From NCBI RefSeq assembly GCF_018199995.1, contig NZ_CP073578.1, positions 2,976,001 to 3,040,000 of the forward strand: 64,000 nt of DNA, given 5' to 3'. Shown one piece after another: positions 59,977-64,000 of this stretch; within the stretch, counting starts at the first letter, position 1, and each line of letters starts with the position of its first letter. The notes beneath the pieces were generated by a model, which worked only from the letters and a program-made list of their open reading frames with translations, had not been told where the DNA came from and searched no databases. The stretch comes from Photobacterium sp. GJ3. GTDB lineage: Bacteria; Pseudomonadota; Gammaproteobacteria; Enterobacterales; Vibrionaceae. The translations under genes were made by a program, and so were the position numbers.

Positions 59977-60032
59977 AATTGTACCTTAATTCTTATGGGT
60001 ACAGTAATAGGTACAATTCTATTGACTGTACC
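59977..60032. promoter_or_regulatory. Interleaved GGTACA repeats, probable MocR operator
   Basis: Four 8-9 bp boxes: AATTGTACC (59977-59985), GGTACAGT (59998-60005), GGTACAATT (60010-60018) and ACTGTACC (60025-60032). The first and third are perfect inverted repeats, as are the second and fourth; the two GGTACA boxes are also direct repeats 12 bp apart. They begin 13 bp upstream of the regulator start. MocR regulators are known to bind paired repeats in the divergent promoter region. Confidence 0.8.
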
Positions 60033-60242
60033 TTGTTTATTTTAACCCACTCCATTAACTTCAAAAAATAATTTGAAAAATATGAATGCTCATTTGCTGT
60101 TACTCAGCACTTTTGCCAAATGGCTGCTCCATTGATAACGCAGGAAATCAACATCTACATGTGAACGTAACCCTATACTATAAAATATCTATAAGTTGCT
60201 GAAATAGAACCGGTCTCAACCTCAATCACGTTGGAGAACATC

Positions 60243-61316
60243 ATGGAAGTGCAAAAAAATTATATGGATAAAGCAAATAAACGTCGTCATTCCCTTAAAT
60301 CAATCGCTGCAACTGCGATGATTTCAACGTGCGTATTTTTTTCTTCATCTACCATGGCAGATGAACTGCCTAGTGTGAATTGGCGCATGCAAGCACTTTG
60401 GGATGCCGGAACCACACCCTATGAATTTGAAAAGAAATTTGTGGCAAGAGTCGCCCAACTGACTGACAATAAATTTACAATACGATTGTTCGCCGGTGGT
60501 CAGCTTGCGCCTTCCTCTCAAGCATTTGAAGCCGTGCGGGCAGGAGCATTCCAGCTTATGAAGACATTTGACGGCTATAAAGCTGGCGCCATTCCTGCCT
60601 TGGCATTTACGAGTACCATTCCCTTTGGCTTCCCTGAATCCGATCAATATGAAGCCTGGTTTTATGAGAAAGGTGGAATAAATATTGCTCGTGAAGCCTA
60701 CGCTAAAGCTGGTCTTTTTTATATTGCTCCAACCGTTTACGGGCAGGAACCCATTCACTCCAAGTTTCCAATCAATTCAATCGATGATTTAAAAAATAAA
60801 AAAGGACGCTTTGTAGGACTGGCCAGTACAGTTATGAGTGAACTTGGTGTTGCTACAACAAATTTACCGACAGCCGAAGTCTACCAGGCTTTAGAGAAGG
60901 GAATTATTGACTTTGCTGATCGGGGCGACCTTTCCGCTAATTATGAAGCTGGACTAGGTGAAGTGGCAAAATACGTTATTGTGCCTGGATTCCACCAACC
61001 CACAACAGCCACCAGCTATGTTGCCAATCAGGCTGCCTATGACAAACTGCCTGAATCTTATCAAAGTGCACTTGAAGTTGCAGCACGTGAGATTTCCGCT
61101 TCTTTAAGACAACATATCTTGGCTCAGGATGCAGTAGCATTAGAAAAATTCAAAGCGCAAGGCGTTCACGTGATTCATTTATCCTCCGAGGTTATCAATC
61201 AAGGACGACCCGCAGCGATGAAAGCATGGCGTAAAGCAGTTGGAGACGACGAGCTCGCCAACAAAGCCTTAGAGAGTCAAATTCAATTTATGAGAGAACT
61301 TGGGCTAATTCAATAA
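60243..61316 (+). CDS. TRAP transporter substrate-binding protein (DctP family)
   Basis: This 357-residue periplasmic receptor starts at ATG 60243 with a GGAGAAC site; the earlier in-frame TTG at 60231 overlaps that site. It has a long basic leader and a signal peptide ending STMADE. Family signs include FAGGQLAP in the first lobe and the carboxylate-binding arginine region KKGRFVGL near 195 (usually R). It is the first gene of the DctPQM set. Together with the downstream HMG-CoA reductase gene, the cargo may be mevalonate or a related hydroxy acid (inference). Confidence 0.9.
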   Translation: MEVQKNYMDKANKRRHSLKSIAATAMISTCVFFSSSTMADELPSVNWRMQALWDAGTTPYEFEKKFVARVAQLTDNKFTIRLFAGGQLAPSSQAFEAVRAGAFQLMKTFDGYKAGAIPALAFTSTIPFGFPESDQYEAWFYEKGGINIAREAYAKAGLFYIAPTVYGQEPIHSKFPINSIDDLKNKKGRFVGLASTVMSELGVATTNLPTAEVYQALEKGIIDFADRGDLSANYEAGLGEVAKYVIVPGFHQPTTATSYVANQAAYDKLPESYQSALEVAAREISASLRQHILAQDAVALEKFKAQGVHVIHLSSEVINQGRPAAMKAWRKAVGDDELANKALESQIQFMRELGLIQ

Positions 61317-61327
61317 CCCATCTTACA

Positions 61328-61355
61328 TTGCCACTCAAGATATAATGAGTGGCAA
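61328..61355 (+). promoter_or_regulatory. Intercistronic hairpin between TRAP receptor and membrane genes
   Basis: TTGCCACTCA and TGAGTGGCAA form a perfect 10-bp stem with an 8-base loop, followed by TTTCT. It probably attenuates transcription or protects the receptor mRNA 3' end so that receptor exceeds membrane subunits. Confidence 0.75.
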
Positions 61356-61374
61356 TTTCTCAAGAGGTTTTTCT

Positions 61375-61887
61375 ATGTCTTTTCTTCTAGGCTATTGCCA
61401 ATTGATTACGACAATCAATCGTTGGGTGGCTGGCGCAGTTTCTGTGCTTGTTTTCATTATGGTTGCCATCATCAGTTTTGAAGTCGTTTCACGATACTTC
61501 TTTCATGCTCCTACAACATGGGCGATGGAACTTTCTTCTTTAATTTTTGGCCCCTACTTCATGCTGGCTGGCCCTTATTTTTTACATACGTCGAGCCATA
61601 TCAATGTCGACATTATTTACAGTAAATTATCCCCTCGATTGGCTGGGATATTTGATTGTCTGATCTATTTTATTATCGCAGTGATTTCAGTCATTTTTAT
61701 TTACCAAAGTTTTCCTGTTGCACTCAATGCTTTCAGTAGTAACGAAAGTTCCTTCACAACCTGGAATCCAATCATTTGGCCTGTAAAGGCTTTGATCCCT
61801 ATCTCCTTTCTACTTCTGTTCTTACAAGCACTGGCAGAAAGCATTACCGCAATGCAGCGTTCAAGAAAACAGGAGAACTGTGTATGA
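61375..61887 (+). CDS. TRAP transporter small permease (DctQ)
   Basis: A 170-residue protein with four membrane helices, starting at ATG 61375 (MSFLLGYCQLI) with AAGAGG upstream; an earlier ATG at 61345 lies in the preceding hairpin. The family signature FEVVSRYFFHAPTTWAMELS is clear. The stop overlaps the DctM start by ATGA, so the two are co-translated. Confidence 0.92.
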   Translation: MSFLLGYCQLITTINRWVAGAVSVLVFIMVAIISFEVVSRYFFHAPTTWAMELSSLIFGPYFMLAGPYFLHTSSHINVDIIYSKLSPRLAGIFDCLIYFIIAVISVIFIYQSFPVALNAFSSNESSFTTWNPIIWPVKALIPISFLLLFLQALAESITAMQRSRKQENCV

Positions 61888-63206
61888 GTTCTACTTTAGT
61901 TCTATCTTTAATGTTTTTAGGTTTGTTAATCCTACTCTTAAGCGGTATGCCTTTGGCGTTTGTATTATCGGCTTTAGCTGTTTTTTTCACTATCACGCTT
62001 TGGGGATCGGATGCATTAGTTCTTACTGTATTACAAACCTATGATGCTATGACTTCCGATGTTTTGCTTGCTATTCCTTTATATGTATTGATGGCTAGCA
62101 TACTTCAACGCTCAGGAATTATAGAATCATTATATCGGGCGATGGAGTTATGGTTTTGTCGGTTACCCGGGGGATTAGCCATTGGAACCGTTGTCATTTG
62201 CACTATCATGGCAGCCATGACAGGTATTGTTGGTGCTGCCGTAGCTGCCATGGGGATACTTGCACTGCCATCAATGCTGCAGAGGGGTTATGAGCCCAAA
62301 TTAGCTCTTGGGACAATTTGTGCCGGTGGGACGTTGGGCATTTTGATCCCTCCTTCGATTATCACGATTGTCTATGCATCCACAGCACAAATTTCTGTCG
62401 GTAAAATGTTTGCTGCCGGTATTATTCCCGGGCTTGTTCTGTCCTTAGGCTATATGGCCTATATCATGATTCAAGCCATTCTAGATCCCAATAAGGCCCC
62501 AAGAGAAACTGATGTACATGTATCTTTTCAGCAGATGATTCAATCACTGAGCTCATTAGTACTTCCTGCATTGATTGTTTTTGCGGTTTTAGGAAGTATC
62601 TATGCTGGAATTGCCACTCCCACTGAAGCCGCTGCAGTTGGCGTGATTGGTGCTCTAATTTCTTCCGCTTGTCAACGTGAGCTCAATTTAAAAAATCTAC
62701 GTGGTGCAGCATTTGATACACTTCGAGTGACCACCATGATCATGTGGATCACCATTGGTGCCAAAATATTTGTTTCAATATTCACTGGCACTGGTGGTGC
62801 CGATTCTTTACTTCAATTTATTCAAAACCTTGAGTTCAATCGATGGATAATTTTACTTTCAATGATGATCGTTCTAATTTTTCTCGGTTTATTTCTCGAT
62901 GAAGTTGGGATTATCCTACTCTGCGTACCTGTATTTTTACCCATTATCAAAGCACTTCATTTCGATCCGCTGTGGTTTGGTGTTCTGTTTTTAATTACCG
63001 CACAAATGGCATATATAACCCCACCATTTGGTTATACACTTTTTTATATTAAAGGTGTTTTACCTAAAGAAATTCGTATGGAAACTGTTTATCGAGCTAT
63101 TATCCCTTTCCTTATCATACAAGCTGCAGCATTAGTTTTATTTGTTTTATATCCCGACCTCGTGACATGGCTACCCAATCAAATCGTAGGTGTACCACAC
63201 CCTTAA
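61884..63206 (+). CDS. TRAP transporter large permease (DctM)
   Basis: A 440-residue protein of about 11-12 helices that forms the Na+-coupled elevator transport unit. Start ATG 61884 overlaps the DctQ stop; the longer frame to 61776 lies inside DctQ. Typical motifs are PLYVLMASIL, GGTLGILIPPSI, GIATPTEAAAVGV and TPPFGYTLF. Its stop lies 18 bp before the HMG-CoA reductase start. Confidence 0.94.
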   Translation: MSSTLVLSLMFLGLLILLLSGMPLAFVLSALAVFFTITLWGSDALVLTVLQTYDAMTSDVLLAIPLYVLMASILQRSGIIESLYRAMELWFCRLPGGLAIGTVVICTIMAAMTGIVGAAVAAMGILALPSMLQRGYEPKLALGTICAGGTLGILIPPSIITIVYASTAQISVGKMFAAGIIPGLVLSLGYMAYIMIQAILDPNKAPRETDVHVSFQQMIQSLSSLVLPALIVFAVLGSIYAGIATPTEAAAVGVIGALISSACQRELNLKNLRGAAFDTLRVTTMIMWITIGAKIFVSIFTGTGGADSLLQFIQNLEFNRWIILLSMMIVLIFLGLFLDEVGIILLCVPVFLPIIKALHFDPLWFGVLFLITAQMAYITPPFGYTLFYIKGVLPKEIRMETVYRAIIPFLIIQAAALVLFVLYPDLVTWLPNQIVGVPHP

Positions 63207-63224
63207 ACACTGGAGATAATTAGT

Positions 63225-64000
63225 ATGACAACAACATCACGTCTTCCTGGATTACATAAGCTCTCCCCTCTGGAACGCTTACACAAATTATCTGAAGCAA
63301 CAGCATTAAGTCAGTCAAGCATCGAGCATCTTGCAAATATGGGGAACTTGAACACTGCCACTGCTGACTCGATGGTAGAAAATGTCATTGGCACTATGAA
63401 TATTCCGCTTGGTATTGCCACCAACATGATCATTGATGGTTTGGATATTTTGATTCCCATGGCAACAGAAGAGTCTTCTGTCATCGCTGCTGTCTGTAAT
63501 GCTGCCCGACAATGCCGCAATACGGGCGGATTCACAACCGCGTCCTCGGGCTCATTAATGATTGCTCAAATCCAGCTGGTCGATGTGCCAAATCCGGCAT
63601 TTGCCCGTTTACAGATCCTCGAGCGACTAAACGAGATCAAAATGATCTGTGATGAAACAGACCCGGTTTTATTAAAACATGGCGGCGGCTTTCGCGATAT
63701 TGAAGTCAGAACTTTAGCGAGTCGTGCATCATCAATGGTCATCACACATTTAATTGTTGATACACGCGATGCTATGGGAGCTAACGCAGTCAATTCCATG
63801 GCAGAAGCGGTAGCACCATATATTGCCCAGTGGACAGGAGGACGATGTTATTTACGTATTCTATCCAATTTAGCCGACCGTCGCTTAGCTCGGGCTCGTG
63901 CGACCTGGTCGCTTGAAGAGATTGGGGGAGCCGAAGTTCGGGACGGTATTCTGTCTGCCTTTGAGTTTGCTGATATAGATCCATACCGTGCCGCAACACA
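63225..64000 (+). CDS. mvaA: Class II (degradative) HMG-CoA reductase, 3' end cut by window
   Basis: The enzyme interconverts mevalonate and HMG-CoA; class II forms in Pseudomonas mevalonii work in mevalonate degradation. About 258 of roughly 430 residues are visible from ATG 63225, preceded by GGAGA. It opens MTTTSRLPGLHKLSPLERL. The motif ENVIGT is at 52-57 and the catalytic glutamate is Glu83 in TEESSV. DAMGAN (the dinucleotide-binding motif) and LRILSNLADRRLARA are also clear. The catalytic lysine and aspartate lie beyond the window. Its place in the operon after a TRAP transporter suggests mevalonate uptake and use as carbon source. HMG-CoA lyase (mvaB) would be expected downstream. Confidence 0.94.
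   Translation, partial: MTTTSRLPGLHKLSPLERLHKLSEATALSQSSIEHLANMGNLNTATADSMVENVIGTMNIPLGIATNMIIDGLDILIPMATEESSVIAAVCNAARQCRNTGGFTTASSGSLMIAQIQLVDVPNPAFARLQILERLNEIKMICDETDPVLLKHGGGFRDIEVRTLASRASSMVITHLIVDTRDAMGANAVNSMAEAVAPYIAQWTGGRCYLRILSNLADRRLARARATWSLEEIGGAEVRDGILSAFEFADIDPYRAAT

Overview
The window is about 64 kb of a gammaproteobacterial chromosome. It very probably comes from the family Vibrionaceae. The gene order lysC, class V aminotransferase, pglL, uvrA, ssb, mshH-Q, mreBCD, maf, rng, yhdP, nitrilase, tldD, yjgA, pmbA, mgtE, ptsO-rapZ-ptsN-hpf-rpoN matches the Vibrio-type arrangement around the mannose-sensitive haemagglutinin (MSHA) type IV pilus locus. Core genes look GC-rich for a vibrio, which would suit Photobacterium, Grimontia, Salinivibrio or a relative. 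I cannot fix the genus.

Layout: (1) 1-3382, plus strand: 3' part of rpoN, then hpf, ptsN, rapZ and ptsO (nitrogen PTS, ribosome hibernation, glmS control). (2) 3650-18022: mgtE; the pmbA/tldD protease pair on either side of yjgA; a carbon-nitrogen hydrolase; yhdP, rng, maf and mreDCB. (3) 18250-40812, all minus strand: the MSHA pilus locus (mshH, mshI-J-K-L-M-N-E-G, mshB-A-C-D-O-P and two tandem mshQ-type genes; mshF is not found). (4) 41032-49614, an accessory block between mshH and ssb: a LysR regulator, a retron-type system (reverse transcriptase, predicted msr-msd RNA, winged-helix/SWIM protein, WGR-like/ARM-repeat protein) and an AT-rich GNAT acetyltransferase. (5) 49886-58466: ssb and uvrA diverging around a perfect SOS box, a PglL/Wzy-type O-oligosaccharyltransferase, an aminotransferase, and lysC behind a lysine riboswitch. 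(6) 58567-64000: a more AT-rich catabolic cluster with a MocR-type regulator, interleaved GGTACA repeats, a complete DctPQM TRAP transporter and a class II (degradative) HMG-CoA reductase cut by the window edge. I read this last cluster as uptake and breakdown of mevalonate or a related acid.

The strongest candidate for an unusual system is the retron at 41968-48779. It has a retron RT with NAxxH, VTG and YADD motifs and an unexpected two-helix membrane tail. Two partner genes resemble the published type XIII arrangement. The intergenic RNA region has a 74-nt long hairpin and distal a1/a2-like inverted repeats.

A second striking point is technical. Seven single-base frameshifts break nit, mreB, mshH and both mshQ genes. 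Every one lies in a G/C homopolymer and every one is repaired by adding one G/C. This points to base-calling under-counts rather than to real gene decay, although intact runs of six and seven in rng show that not every run is affected.
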